DNA of 64,000 nt from Macrotrachela quadricornifera (GCA_022393335.1 JAJEKB010000290.1:124001-188000); one strand, 5' to 3'. Positions 11,779 through 24,803 are shown, counted from the stretch's first letter. Notes: generated by a model not told the origin, from the letters alone. A program made the numbers and translations.

Positions 11779-11883
11779 TAATATATTTATAGAAAAATAA
11801 ACACTTGATTAAACATATATGATTGTATTATGTCAAATATATTTATTTATTTCAATTAAGTATGCACCAAATTCAATTCCAGT

Positions 11884-12075
11884 CAAACCGATTTCATTTC
11901 CACAATTGGATTCGCATTTGACTCGATTTGACTGAAGTTCGACTTAGATTTGGCTGGATTTGACTTGAATTTGACTACATTCGACCGGATTTGACTAGAT
12001 TTCGTCAGATTTGACTTGGATTTGGCTAGGTTTTTACCGAATTCGACTTGAATGTGACAAAACTTGTGTGAAACG
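11884..12075. repeat. 11-bp subterminal repeats of element C
   Basis: About 17 imperfect copies of GATTTGACTNG or TTCGACTTGA, one every 10-11 bp, directly inside the left terminus. The period equals one DNA helical turn. Confidence 0.75.
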
Positions 12076-12117
12076 AACCCAATAAAAGCTGAATTTATCA
12101 TTTACGGAAGTATTATC

Positions 12118-12650
12118 CCGTCCTCATGTGCTATTATTTAGAGGTTCCCCTTGGGTTCTCATGTTTTAATATTTACAGGTATCCTCGAATCCACACCTGC
12201 TACTATTTGAAGATACCCTCATGCCCTCATGTTCTATTGTTTACAGGCACTCCTTGGAGCTTATGTGCTATTATTTACAGGTACTCTTGAGTCCTCATGT
12301 CGTAATATTTGGAGATACATTAAGGTCATTATGTGCTACTATTTGTAGGTATCCTTGGGACCTCATGTGCTATTATGTACCAGCACTCTTGAATCCTGAT
12401 GTCTTATTGTTTCGAGGTAGTCTTAGATTGTCATATCGCACTATTTGGGGTACCCTTGAGTCTTCGTATTCTATTATATGAAGGTACTCTTAGGTCCCCA
12501 TATGCTATTATGGATATATAACCTTGTGTCATGATGTCTCCATATTTGTAGGTATCCTTAGGCTGTCATATCGCATTATTTTCAGATACGTTTTGGTGGT
12601 CATGTGCTATTGTTTAGAGCTATTCTCAGGTCCTGATAGCCCGTTAACTC
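12118..12650 (+). repeat. 34-bp array, left arm of element C
   Basis: About 16 units of about 34 bp; consensus starts CCTCATGTGCTATTATTTA and continues GAGGTACCCTTGGGT. Because 34 is not a multiple of three, the apparent 86- and 71-codon frames here are products of the repeat. Confidence 0.8.
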
Positions 12651-13799
12651 TCCACATCCACTTCCGAATAAAAACTCAATTGACCCTTTTCTGTTTTGGT
12701 AATATAAGTTTGGAGTTGCGCTCTTATTGCAATGGATGAGTCTGCAAGTCATTGTTCAGATTAAATTAGCACAAATATACAACGCGTCCTCTAAATGGGC
12801 AAGACGAGATTGCAATGTTTGTTCGAGAACTGTAAAAATAGTTAACAGAGTTGGGTAGAAACGAACGGCCGGTTACCAGTTTGTTTACGACCTCGTACGG
12901 TTAAATTAATAATATAATGCGCTCCTGAGGCCGTAATTTCTATGCAAGCACTCATTGAGTCTGAATATTTGTGGTATGTAGCGATAGACATAAAAATCGA
13001 TGACTAAAGTAATTTTTTCATTTGAGAAACGGTCAAAAAAAGGGGAGTACAAAAAGATTTGTATTAGACGTAAATGTAGATAGCTCTGTCGGCTTGACTG
13101 CAGCAGGGCAGCCTTTATACAGCTTCGATACCAAAACAGATATATCTCAATTACTGTGAATAAGATATACAGTCGTCCGTTGACTATACAGTAAGGATCT
13201 CGCATTTGGAAAATATAGATAGTTCACACTCCCGAATGTTAGCACAGTTTTTATCGTAGCATTCAACACTAGTCTTGTTTTAGGTATCATGAACTCTTAC
13301 ATAAGTGGCACCGATTATAGTTCAGTTTCTTAAAAAATATTATATTTTTTTTATGAAAGATTTACACATATTGCTCCAAAAGCTAACACTAAACTTTCAT
13401 CACTTCGTTTTTCAGCTGTACATAATTGCTTAACAAAAACAGGCCTAATAAAATGGTACTATTTCAAATTTAAGATTTCTTTGAATACTGCATTACACAG
13501 CTACACTTTGCCATTGCGGATGGGTATAAATCTCCCAACACTTAAAAGCCCTTGATTCTTCTGTTGATAGATAATATATCCAAACTAAAGCAACTAAGAC
13601 ACATGAAGTGAGCTACAATTAAATCGTGTGAATCAATAAACTGCCTTATCAAGTTTTCGATCTGTATGTCCTGTACTCATTTTGGATAGATGGGCTTATA
13701 AAGCGTTCGGGATGTTATAACCTTGAAGTTGCTTTTCTATTCCAAACGAGCTTCTGTTGTACGAGGACTTCTATTCAGCAAATTAGTTTCAACATGACA

Positions 13800-14400
13800 T
13801 AAGAACTCGACAGTATCTTCACGTACTGTAAATGAGGATCTAAGAGTGGCATGAAATGATATGATATGATGACCTAATGATACCTTCAAATAGTAGCATA
13901 TGAGGATCCAAGGATAGCTGTAAAAAATAGCACGTGACAACCTAAGCATAACTCAAAATATTAGGATATCAAGATGCAAGACTACCTTTAAATAATGACC
14001 TATAAATACCTATGGGTACTTTCATATAATAGACCATAAGAGCCTCGGCGTGCCTACAAGCAGTAGCACATGAGCATTCAAGGCTACCTCTGAATAATAC
14101 CGTATAGGGACCTAAGACTACGTTCATATTATAGGATATAAGGATTAAAGGGTGATTCCAAATAATAGGATATGACGATCTAAGGATACCTTGAAGCAAT
14201 AGGACATGAGAAGCCAAGAGTAATTGTAAATAACAGTAGATGAGGTTCCAAAGGTACCTACAAATAGTAGCGTGTGAAGATTCCAGAGTACCTCAAAATA
14301 GTAGCAAGTGAGGACCCAAGGGTATCCGTAAATAGTAGCACATGAGCACTCAAGAGTACTTCCAAATAGTAGCACATGTGAACGGGACGGTACCTGCGTA
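13800..14400 (-). repeat. 34-bp array, right arm of element C
   Basis: About 17 units that are the reverse complement of the left arm (for example ACCTACAAATAGTAGCGTGT, AGTAGCACATGAGCACTCAA). Apparent frames of 82 and 108 codons on the minus strand are repeat artefacts. Confidence 0.8.
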
Positions 14401-14526
14401 AGTAGCAAATTCAGTTTTGATCTAGTTTGTTTTAGACAAATTTTGTCAAATTCAAATCCAACTCTTGTCAAATCCAGGAATCGGATTTGATTGGAATTAG
14501 ATTTGGTGCATATCTAATTTCATTTA

Positions 14527-15980
14527 TCAATGAAATATTCATGATAAAAACATGTTTCAATTTCTAGAATAAAGTACACAGACGAAACGACATGTTATGT
14601 GTTAATAAGAATTTTTATTGATAATGTTATTCTTTGAGAAAAAAATCTTCTTATATAACATATTCCAATGCACACCATCCTAATTATCTCCTATAATCGT
14701 TTAAATGATTTTTTTTACAATAAAATTTAATAAGATTTTTTTACATTATGTTATAAATAAATATTAAAGTGACCATAAGACAATTTTTCTTAATATGGAA
14801 AATATATTTCTAATTAACTGTTTATTCCTATTAGTTTGAAGATGATTTGTTAAATTTAGAGTTAATATTTTCCTAATATGATTCAACCTATATATTATCT
14901 ATTCTGAACTTAGACAATAAAACCTACATAATCTAATCTCATATTGACAATCAAGCTTTTCAAACGACTAACACAAATTATGTTTATTATTAGAAAAGTT
15001 CGAAGAATTGTCCAGTTTGTAAAATTATCCAGATTTTTCACTTGTTTTTTTTTCAAAATATCGAAATCATTTATTTTACTGATTATATAACTTATTTGAA
15101 TTCCTAAATCTATGACACTGTATATATTGATATTCCCATGTAAATAGTTTTTGTCTTAAAATGTATCTGAAACGCGTTTTATTTATGTGCGAAACGCTAA
15201 CAGTGAACGTGTCTCATATAAAATCTAAAAATTTTGAAAAACATAGTCAAATTCATCTTAGATTCTTAGTGAGTCGCCATCATCAATATTTTTCGATGAT
15301 CTTATCCTACCTTGACAAATAGATTGAACATTATCCTAAACAACGATGATCATATTCTTCACAGATGAACCAATGATCAGAAGTCGTTCATATACACCAC
15401 TGACCGATGCGAGAAGAAGAAATATTTTCTCATAAAGAAATAAAATATATTTGAATGAGAATTTCATTGGTTAAATACTTTACTAGAATAAGATGTGCTT
15501 TCTTTTGCAAGTTAACATATTTAACACATAACATGATTTTTTCACTTATTTTTGATAAAATAATATTTTTTTTACTGTCTACTACACCTTATTAATATTA
15601 TGGTTTTTTCTATCGTCCTATTAACATGATAAGTAATTTTATCGAAGAATTTATTCAATAAATAATTATTCATAGAATCTATTTAGTAGAAATCTATAAT
15701 GAAAATTTATTAATCATATATTTAAATATCAGTGTTTATCAATTTGCTAAAAGGATATTGGATAGTTGAAAACTGTGACAGTATGGTCTGATTGTTATTC
15801 ATACAAATTTCAGAGCACTATGAATTGTTTGCCGTATGTTTAATTCAATTTTAATCTATTTTAATGCCATCTGAACATTCTTTATTGAAAAATCTAATAA
15901 AGTTTAGATAAATAAAAAATATGTAAACTGATGATTTCAATCATACAGTTAACTCTTCTAGAGCAGGAATTTTTTAGGCA
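14527..15980. other. AT-rich segment without genes
   Basis: No coding, RNA or repeat structure is recognised beyond low complexity. Confidence 0.35.
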
Positions 15981-15984
15981 AAAT

Positions 15985-16525
15985 CGTGTTTGATATACAA
16001 GAGGTAAACGCGTACAAACGTGATCGGAAATATGATTGAATCGCAAGGCGACTGAAAAATATTTGAGACGTATTTCAACGTAGTTAATAAACAAAACGTA
16101 TTTAAACGTGTTAAATATTTTTCAGAAACATGTTGAGACTCGGTTAATTTTTTTCTAATTGCGTTCAAATACGTTGTATAGAAAAATTGTGTCCAGACGC
16201 ATTTCGAGATATTTTGTAATCGTGTGTCAACGCGTCTCATATTACACCACGTTAAAACGCATTCAATCAAATTCTTATTAAACTCGTATAAACGCCATTT
16301 GAATATGAAACGCTTTGAGATGATATCAATATTGTTTTTACAATTATGTTTCAACACGTTCTATAGAAAAACTGCGTTGAGACACATTTCAAAAGTTTTC
16401 TAACTGCGTCTAAATGCGTTTCATATTGAAAATGCGTTTGAATGCTTTGTGAAACAATTTTTAACCTCGTCTCGACACTTTATTCTGAAATCGCGTTTCA
16501 ACGTATTGATTTTGCGTTCCGTGCG
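15985..16525. repeat. 60-bp degenerate tandem satellite
   Basis: Roughly eight to nine diverged units. The landmark TAAYTGCGTYCAAATRCGTT recurs near 16097, 16157, 16217, 16277, 16339, 16399 and 16464, so the period is about 60 bp. Each unit contains two or three CG-containing ACGCGTTT-like words, unusual in DNA this AT-rich. The overlapping 127-codon minus-strand frame is a by-product. Confidence 0.7.
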
Positions 16526-16734
16526 TACATCGATACTTCTTTCTTAAACGTAATGACAATAGAAAACATATACTAAATATAAACATATAAGAGATAAAGC
16601 CAATAATGAACATATAATGGCTTCAATGTGTCTTTTGTCGAACTATCACGTAGAAAGATACTATTTGTTACAAATATATATTTATTTAATCTGTTATATT
16701 TCCACCAGCGGAAACTCGTGCATATTGCACGGCT

Positions 16735-17824
16735 GTTTTTTACCTCTATAAAGTTTCGCATCTATGGTTTAACCTTGATCCCGCAAAGACAACAAGACAA
16801 TTTACATTATATATCAAGATCTGATAAACTTACCCTCTTGTAGCTTCACGTCCTTATAGCCTTATCTCCTTCGACCCTAATATCCTTCTAGCCTTGCGAT
16901 CTTATCGTCTTATAGTTAAGGATTGCATCAGTGGACCCCTGACGGCACACAGGCATCCAAGAGGGCCATCCTATAGAGGTATCCATAAGTCTTCAAGGCC
17001 TATCTAATGGGGGTATCCACAGCTCTTCAAAATCTGTACCATCGACATATTCGTAAGCATTTAAGACCTATGTTATTGAAGTACCCATAAGTTCTCAACG
17101 GCTTTCTTAGGGGTACTCTAAGTCCTCATGACTAATCCTATTAGGATACCCATAAACCATCAAAAGCCATTATATAGATATTCCCATTAGTACGTGTATG
17201 ATAGCTACATTTCATGAGGCCTGACCTACTAACCTGTTCTAAGCTCTTAAGGGCTTATAGGTATGTTCATAGCATAGGCTTTGGCCACTTATAGGTTCGC
17301 GTACATGATCACCTATGGATGTCGTCAGAGAATAGGTCTTGAAGACCTATGGACGTCTTCTTAGAATAATCTATGGATACATATGATACCCTAGCGAATA
17401 ACCTTTGAGGACTTTTGGGCGCCCTCATAGGATAGTACATGAGGATTAATGGACACTCTTATAGGATGCATCATGACGACTTATGAGAACTCCATGGGGT
17501 GGCCCCTGAGAGTCCTGGCTATCCTCATAAAATAGTCGTTGACGATCTGCGAGATCATCCTTAGGTGCCTCTACGGAGCTATGAGATAACTCACATGGCA
17601 AAAAACTGATAACATTCTGAAGCTCTCATAAGATAGAGCTCTCACAATTAGTGAAGACTGAAAGATATCATACAAACCTTCCAAGAAGAAATACAAATCT
17701 GGAACATAAATTGATTAGAGATTCCTAGTTGGATCATAATCCCGGGAATACGATAATAATCCTGAGAATCTCATGATAATCTTAAAATCTTGGGAGTACG
17801 AAATCCGCCGTTTATCCTTGGAAA
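16735..17824. mobile_element. Foldback-like element D
   Basis: The left end (AAGTTTCGCATCTATGGTTT at 16751) is shared with element G (50304). It is followed by about 10-bp repeats of the CTTATAGCCTTATC type (16850-16920), 34-bp units in plus orientation (16930-17210), a switch point near 17215-17250, and 34-bp units in minus orientation (17250-17660). The right end AATCCGCCGTTTATCCTTGG (17802-17821) resembles the right end of element B (AATCCGC then TTTTTCGCCCTTGG). There is almost no core between the inverted arrays, so the element is close to a bare foldback. Confidence 0.6.
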
Positions 17825-18447
17825 AACCATTTCTCGTCTTTCTAGAATATCTACACAAAAAGTGTGAAAAGTTACATTTCAGAGTTTTTATACAATAAAA
17901 ACTCCGAGAAGGATATTTCTAAAAATATGCAAGTGTAACTTGATGTCATATTCATAAAATAAAAAATAATCAAACTGTTGAAACATCATCACGTCTAAGA
18001 AATATTTCATCAGAATGATCTACTAATAAAGAGTTCTATTATGTTTTCGACCGTTTCAAGAAATTATGAAATTTATAAGTTAACCAACTTATAATTTTAT
18101 CAGTAAAAAATTAAGAAGTCGATTGATTATGCCTATAATTTGATTAATATCACTTTTTCGTTTAAAATAAATATCTCGTCGATACTCCTTAATTCTTCAC
18201 CAATTTTTCTGCCATTGATATTTCCTTCTATTTTCATCAATAAAGCTTTTTGAGTTGCTTTCAACTTTGATGTAATTCCGACTCCTCATGTCAACATTTA
18301 CTAAAAACTGACACTTTGTTTAGAAAGTTTTGTTGACTTTACTTCAGTCTAAAGTGTTGGGAGCTAACATATTACAGTCGAGAGTACAAAGGAGATTAGC
18401 TTGATTCTCATGTTTAATATAAGATTGAAACGAGGACTATTTACAAT
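17825..18447. other. Unassigned AT-rich segment
   Basis: No gene found. A short hairpin (AGTTTTTATACAATAAAAACT near 17884-17904) is present and not interpreted. Confidence 0.3.
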
Positions 18448-18455
18448 GTAATAGT

Positions 18456-19471
18456 CAGAGCTGAGCGAAATAATCGAAGTATTTGTACTCGTACTCAAAG
18501 AATTGGTACTCACAAACGTACTCGAACATCAGACGCTCTAAAGCATGGAGTCAGACGTTCCATACAGACACGAGCTTACCTTACGGCGTTAAAACTTGTT
18601 AACACATGTGCTTTTAAAACCAAAAAACGCCAACAACAACGATTTTATTCTTAAAAATAGAAGTTTACAGGATTATTACCGTCAAATTCGCTTTTTCGGA
18701 AAAAAGCCTTATTAAAACCGTGAACAGTCTACATTATAATATGTAAACACACGTTTTTTTTTAATCAGTTCTGTATATGTGAGTATATATCGTCGTTCGT
18801 CAGCTTCAAAATACTTTATTTTTCTGTGTTGCAATCAATTTAAAGGCGCGCCTTAGAGATATTGATATGGTTTGTTTTGTCACATCTCTCGGTCAAATTT
18901 TCGAGTCACATTAGTATCCTTCTAGAGACTTTACTGGAACTTTATCGGCTTTGTAGACAAGCACAGATTTGGCTCGAGAAACTGATCGAATGATTTTGCA
19001 GAGTAAACCGTATTTGCTATGGTTCTCTTAAATGAAATATAATATATTAAGGTAGGATACGTATTTGTGTTCTTTGAGGATGAAACAAGTACTATTCTTC
19101 ATCTAGAGATCTATGAAGCAGTTCCGAATAGAGAAAAATCCCATTTGGTTCCTCTCACAGGACAACCTGGATTGTGTCGTAAATTTTTCAAAAAGAGACA
19201 TTCGGATCCGGACATTTAGAAAAACTTCGCGAAAGGATAAAATGGATTTGAGGCATGAAAAAGTTAACCTCACAGATCTCCATTTCTGTGCCACAGACTT
19301 ATATAAAACCTGCCTATAGACACTCGATAATCAGGCTTAACGGTCTGAATATATGTTTAGAATTAATAGTATTCGAAGTTTTGGTTTCGAATGGAATTTT
19401 CGTTGTACTCGTATTCAAGTACAAATTTGGTAGTACTCGTACTCCAGAAAGTCCGTAGTTGCTCATCTCTG
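18456..19471. mobile_element. hAT-like element with 8-bp target duplication
   Basis: The termini are inverted: CAGAGCTGAGCGAA at 18456 and, on the other strand from 19471, CAGAGATGAGCAAC. The CAGAGATGRGCAA start is typical of hAT termini. Both ends are flanked by an 8-bp duplication with one mismatch: GTAATAGT (18448-18455) and GTAACAGT (19472-19479). Subterminal stretches contain GTACTCGTACTC words on both sides in inverted orientation. The inside (1016 bp in total) has overlapping frames of 63-68 codons on both strands but no hAT catalytic or BED-finger motif, so it is a non-autonomous derivative. Confidence 0.8.
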
Positions 19472-19805
19472 GTAACAGTCACAATCCTCAGGATAGTTGA
19501 AAAAATCATATAATTTTTTTGAAGAAATTAAATAGAATATGAGACAGACTTTCGTAAATAGTAATCAATGTCTAATTATTTTTGATAATATATATCTATA
19601 AATAAGATAAACATACTCGACATTTGTTAATTAATTCTAATATTATTTGTAGAGTATAATTATACGATTAAATATTAATATTTGTTAGAATTATTTTCAA
19701 ATTTCTATGTTTTTCAAGTAATAATAAAATAAATACTCTCCGGATTTCACTCCAAGTATACTAAAACTCGATGTTTAATGATAAAACTCTTTAGAAAAGA
19801 GTTAA

Positions 19806-20626
19806 TCAAGTGTTTGTTCCATCGTTTATTAAGGCTTATAGTCATGATTATTTACGCACAATAAATTTGTTTGAAGAGATATTTTCGAATAGACGTTTAT
19901 TAAAAAACGCATCATCTTATTTCCAACACTCAATATAGTGATCAAGACCAGTTTCATTGACTAAGTTCATCAACTATATAGAGTTATGGAAAGCTACGTA
20001 TCATTTCATCCGTAGAATAAGATAGATATTAAATGATTATTATACTTTTTCATGTGAAACAGTCAAAAATATCTTTATCTATATATGGTTGAACCTTCGT
20101 ATTATGACTTTTGATATCCTGGGCACTAGTTCATCATCTTTGTCTTCTCACTTTGTTACTAAGTAGTTTTAGGAAATTGTTGATATTATATTGTGTATTA
20201 TGAGTCTATTCTCTTTTAAAATCTCGTTTGTTTTCAAGAGTCTTTTATTAGTTGCATTAAAAAAACACATGAAACATAGTTTTTATGCCAATCTGCTATG
20301 TCAAACTGAAATTGGTGAAGATTCGTTCGTTCCGAATCGTTTCTAGTTCGAAGTTTTTCAGGTGATTTATGTGTGATAAAATGTCTAATTCGTCAGTCCG
20401 TATAACATGATATATTTATCATATTTGTTTAGTCAATAATATCCAATAAAAATGTGACTGATGAAAAGTGTTCATAATTGTTCTGTTGAGTGTTGGAATC
20501 AAGGTGATCACTTTTTTAAAAAAAGTTTATTCGAAAATATCTCTTCAACAAATCTCTTCAAACAAATTTATTGTGCGTAGATAATTGTGACTATAATCCT
20601 TAATAAACGATGGAACAAACACGCGA
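19806..20626. mobile_element. Inverted-repeat element, possible TTAA insertion
   Basis: Long inverted arms of about 130-150 bp: GTGTTTGTTCCATCGTTTAT at 19811 returns inverted ending near 20622, and ATTCCAACACTCAAYA is shared at about 19919-19937 and 20491-20507. TTAA flanks both ends (19802-19805, 20627-20630), but similarity continues slightly beyond, so TTAA as the duplicated target is tentative. No transposase is seen. Confidence 0.65.
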
Positions 20627-20689
20627 TTAATTCTCTTCGAAATATTTTTCTAATTAAATATCGAGAGTTTCTATATATCTTAATTGACT

Positions 20690-23120
20690 GTTGATTTGTA
20701 CATTTAACACAGTTATAATTAAATATCTAGTCTCTTATAGAAAATTTTCGTAAATAATTCTAAAAATATTTCTTCTAGATTTAATTGTTATTCTAATGTA
20801 TGTTGAAAATCGAATTGATTTAAAGTCAATTTGTTTTTTGTTTGTTATAATATATATTTATTTAAAAAACTATTAACTTATTTAAATAGTTTACTGATTT
20901 TTAAATGTTATTTTAAATTAAATTAAATCTATTTTAACAATAAATAATAAATATGTTTTATGAAAGAAAAAAAATGTTTAGAAAGAAATTATATATAAAT
21001 AATAAATTGTCTTTATTCTTTGAAATTTCTTCGTATATATCTCAATCTTCATTTAAATAAATGAAGACCATTTAATTATATGATAAAGTGTTTATCTGAA
21101 CCGAAAGAAAAATTGTTTTAGTTGATCCATTGAATAAAAAATAAATTTCTCTCTCCCTATATCTATAATAAATAGATATATTATTTATCAATTAATCGAT
21201 AATATAATTATGTGAGATTATCAAAGAATAATGTTGATAACGCATAAACAAGATTGACCTTTGCTTAGAAGATTAGTTTTCAATGTTGAACATCTATTTT
21301 GAAAATAATCTATTTAATAATAAAAATAGTTCGATAATATTTCAAATTTAAATCGTATTACGAGAGAAAAGTAATTTTATTATTTTATCTTAGGGCCAAT
21401 TTAGATGAGACTTTTATATAAAATATTTTAATAAAAATAATATTTTATATTTTATAATAGAAAATCTAAGAGTAAAATTGATTATTATTCGAGATTTTAC
21501 TCGGAGTCTATATAAAACTTGTCGAATATAATTATTAAATAATTGATGACTGTATCTCATAACAGGTTAACGATGGAATTGATTGGTTTGTTTTTTTTTT
21601 AAAATAATTGTAAACAATATTCTATAATAAATTGTTATTTAACTATATTTATTTATATAAATAAATATCTGATTAAATAAGTTTGAAACTGTTTTATTTC
21701 AATTTTAGTGAAGTAATTCAAGAGTAAATATCATTCGTCTATTTAATTAAATATTTATTTAATTTTAAACAAATTAAATAAATTAAATTTATTTAAATGT
21801 TATGAGAAATAATTAGTTAAATCAATTTTGTTTATCATAGATGACAAAAATAAAATAAAATAATTGAATTAATATAATTTATTCTTTTTAAATAATTATT
21901 TAATAAATATATATATTATTAACTGAGATAAGATCAAACATATTTAATAGTTTTACTTTTCTCTTTAAAATAATAAACAAACAAATTGTTTATTATTAAA
22001 TCGTTTAGATAAACGTTTTTAAAAAAGTAAATCAATGTGTTGAATATTGTTTATGATAAATTTCCAATAATAATATCGATATATATCGATCGAATAAATA
22101 AATTCAATATATGGATTATGTCAAAATAGAATATATAAATAATATTTTTAATGATAGACTATCTCATTAAATCAATCTTCAAGTTTATTTGATAAATAAA
22201 ACAATATTTTATATTTAACGAATTTTCTTTGTTTTTAATCTCATAGAAATATTTTTAAAATAAACTCTAAAGTTTAAATAATTGAAATATAATTCTCATA
22301 TAAATTTATTGATTTAAATATTCTTTATTGTCAATGATCAACTAATTATATCTTATCTATGATTATTTAATTAATCTTAAAACAAAATATATTTAGATTT
22401 TATTTTATTTTAATATAACATTTTTTTTCGAATTAAATTCATTTTTATGTCAATCATCACATAAGAAATATTTCGAAATATAATTTAATTATTTAAAATA
22501 ATTCTAATATATATGATTAGAATTTAACAAAATATTTTCTTTAAATTAAATTAAGAAGAATAATTCGAATTGTGGTTAAACAATATAATATATAGATTTA
22601 TTTCGAGATAAATAAAATTATTCGAAATTGAGTTTATTGATCGAATATTATAAATATTTGAATGGATTTTTTAAAATATATATATTATTAAAATAAATAA
22701 ATAAAATATTATTTATAATATTTAAATATGTTGAATAAAATAATTTATTTAAATAAATTGAATAATAATTAATTCTTAAATAAATTATTAAAAACATTCT
22801 CTATTAACTGATATGTTTATTTATTAACAATTTAAAGTAAAATAATTTAAAAAATATTTTTATATTATTTTAAAAGTTGATATTAAATGTGAACAAATCT
22901 AATATATTATTTGTAAATAATTGTTAACAAATAAACATATTTGTTTCTATGAAACAAATATTTTATCTTAACAATTAAATTGATTTTAGAAATCGTTTTT
23001 AAATATATATAAGATGAACTATTATTATTTCTCTTTAATATTATCGAATTTAATTAGAAAAATAATTTAACGAGACAATTCAAAATTAAAAAAAATAACG
23101 AAGAGAATTATTTTTTATTT
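20690..23120. repeat. AT-rich block, copy 2
   Basis: About 2.4 kb of nearly pure A/T with ATTTATTT/AAATAAAT words and no reading frame. It resembles the blocks at 900-3480 and 43030-44990 in texture. I could not align specific landmarks with confidence, so membership in that repeat is uncertain. Confidence 0.35.
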
Positions 23121-23130
23121 TTAATATTAA

Positions 23131-24496
23131 TACAAGAGTCACGCCACAAGTTTTTTCGCCCGCTTCTTCTAAAAGTCTTAGTTTGGGTTCAAGTATTTTG
23201 TCATAATGCTTAGACATATTTAGATTATGAGCAAAATTTCAGCCTTATAAATCTTATCCTTGTTCTGTTGCCCATCATTTGTTTTACGTTAGTAAGATGA
23301 CATTTTCTATACGTTACATAACAGGTGACTTACAATGAATAACAGAACTTTGCATTTCATATTTTGATCCCTAAAGACATTGTATTTAAGAGACAAAATA
23401 AACCAGGAGATGCAGCGTGAAAAGCTCTATTATCTATGATGTAAACCTTAACTTAACTGTGTCCTTCTTGTTTCAAAGTAAACAGTATTCTAATCAACCA
23501 ACTTTCGATGGTGTCTGCGAAAAGTACTTCAAAGAATATTGATTTTTTTAAATAAAAAGCATACAGTTAAAATAACCTATTCTTTCTAAATTGTCTTCTC
23601 TTTTCATGCTGCATCTTTCGTCATATTCTGTTTTTTTTCTAAGAAAGCATATTAATTGATAAAAAGATGAAATACAAAGAAGGGAAGTCTTCGCTCGTAT
23701 AGAATTTTTGTAGTGTCGAAAACCGATTACTCACAATTTTGCTCTTTTTTTAAAATAATAGATGCATATAGGATATGAACTGTCCTGTGAAAATTGTAGA
23801 GTTTTTCACGCTGCAACTTGTGATGTATTTTATTTTATTTTAAAATTAAAACATCAGGAGATAAATTAGAAAAAATGCGCGTTCACCACATATCAAAAAA
23901 TCAACTTTTTTGTGGCGTCGAAATTTAATCGTTCAAGATTTTGTCAATTTTGAAAACAAAAAATACAATTGTAAAATACGTACTCCTATGTTAATTGTCT
24001 TCTCTTCTTATGCTGCATTTTATGGTATGTTTTGTTTTGTTATTTAATAGAAAATAGCAGGCAAACCAAAGATGACATAAGAAAAAATGAATTGATTTCT
24101 TATAAAAAAAACATTGATTTCGCAGCATCGAATTTTTATTGTTTAGAACTTTATCAACTTTTGGATACTAAAAATGCAACCGTAAAATTAGTTGTTCCAT
24201 GTAAATTGTCTTCTCTTTTCACGCTGCATCTCCTGGTTTATTTTGTGTTCTAAATAGAGTATATTAGAGGTCAAAATATGAGATGCGAAATTCTATCATC
24301 TATTACGATTCATTAGTTAACAAACCGCATATGCCTACCGTAAAAGAAATGATGGGCAATAGAAAAAGGATAAGACCTATAGGGCTGAAATTTTGTCTAT
24401 AATCCAAAATATGTCTAAGCATTATAACAGAATACTTGAACCCAAACTAAGACTTTTAGAAGAACCGGAAAAAACCTTTTGGCGTAACCTATGTAT
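23131..24496. mobile_element. TIR element with about 290-bp arms and internal repeats
   Basis: The left arm (TCTAAAAGTCTTAGTTTGGG at about 23187, TAATGCTTAGACATATTT at about 23204) returns inverted at the right (24400-24470) with a few differences. Similarity continues to ACAAAATAAACCAGGAGATG (23393 and inverse near 24250), giving arms of about 290 bp. The interior repeats a word pair, TTGTCTTCTCTTTTCATGCT followed by GCAT, near 23590, 23995 and 24205. No transposase is visible. Target duplication not resolved. Confidence 0.7.
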
Positions 24497-24803
24497 TATA
24501 CATTTTTACATTCTATAATTATTATTTAAACAATTACGTTTTTCATTTAATAAATAGGTCTTCCTACATAGATTTACTATTTACATTTTATTTTATTTTT
24601 CTAAGGATAAATTCTAAACAAAATAATATTAATTTATCGAGAAAATACATATTTTATTATTTTAAATTAATATTAAATGAAAGGTGCCTTTTAAGAGACT
24701 TTCCATCTTATATAAGACAATATTCATCATTGCATTATTCAATATATATTTATTTTAAGATAATATGTAACAATTTATTTATTTAATAATCAAACTCATT
24801 TAA

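Larger units (their letters stand above)
11847..14526. mobile_element. Foldback-like element C (largest copy, 2.7 kb)
   Basis: The ends are inverted: TAAGTATGCACCAAATTCAA near 11857 pairs with the stretch ending near 14525, whose complement reads TAGATATGCACCAAATCTAA. From each end inward come 11-bp repeats of the GATTTGACTAG type (11884-12075 left; a shorter, degenerate set 14415-14500 right), then 34-bp units in plus orientation on the left (12118-12650) and minus orientation on the right (13800-14400), then a single-copy core (about 12660-13740). The arms can pair with each other. The core holds a 99-codon minus-strand frame (12906-13205) without recognisable domains. Overall design equals Drosophila Foldback elements (10-, 20- and 31-bp repeats in long inverted arms); sequence homology to them is not claimed. 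Confidence 0.75.

Noticed and set aside
12118..14400. CRISPR-like regularly spaced repeats
   Set aside because: The 34-bp units are contiguous and diverged with no repeat/spacer alternation, the setting is eukaryotic, and no cas genes are present.
12221..14471. Apparent proteins of 71-108 codons with repeated CYY and VLLF motifs
   Set aside because: They come from 34-bp units read in rotating frames; neighbouring arrays do not preserve the frame.
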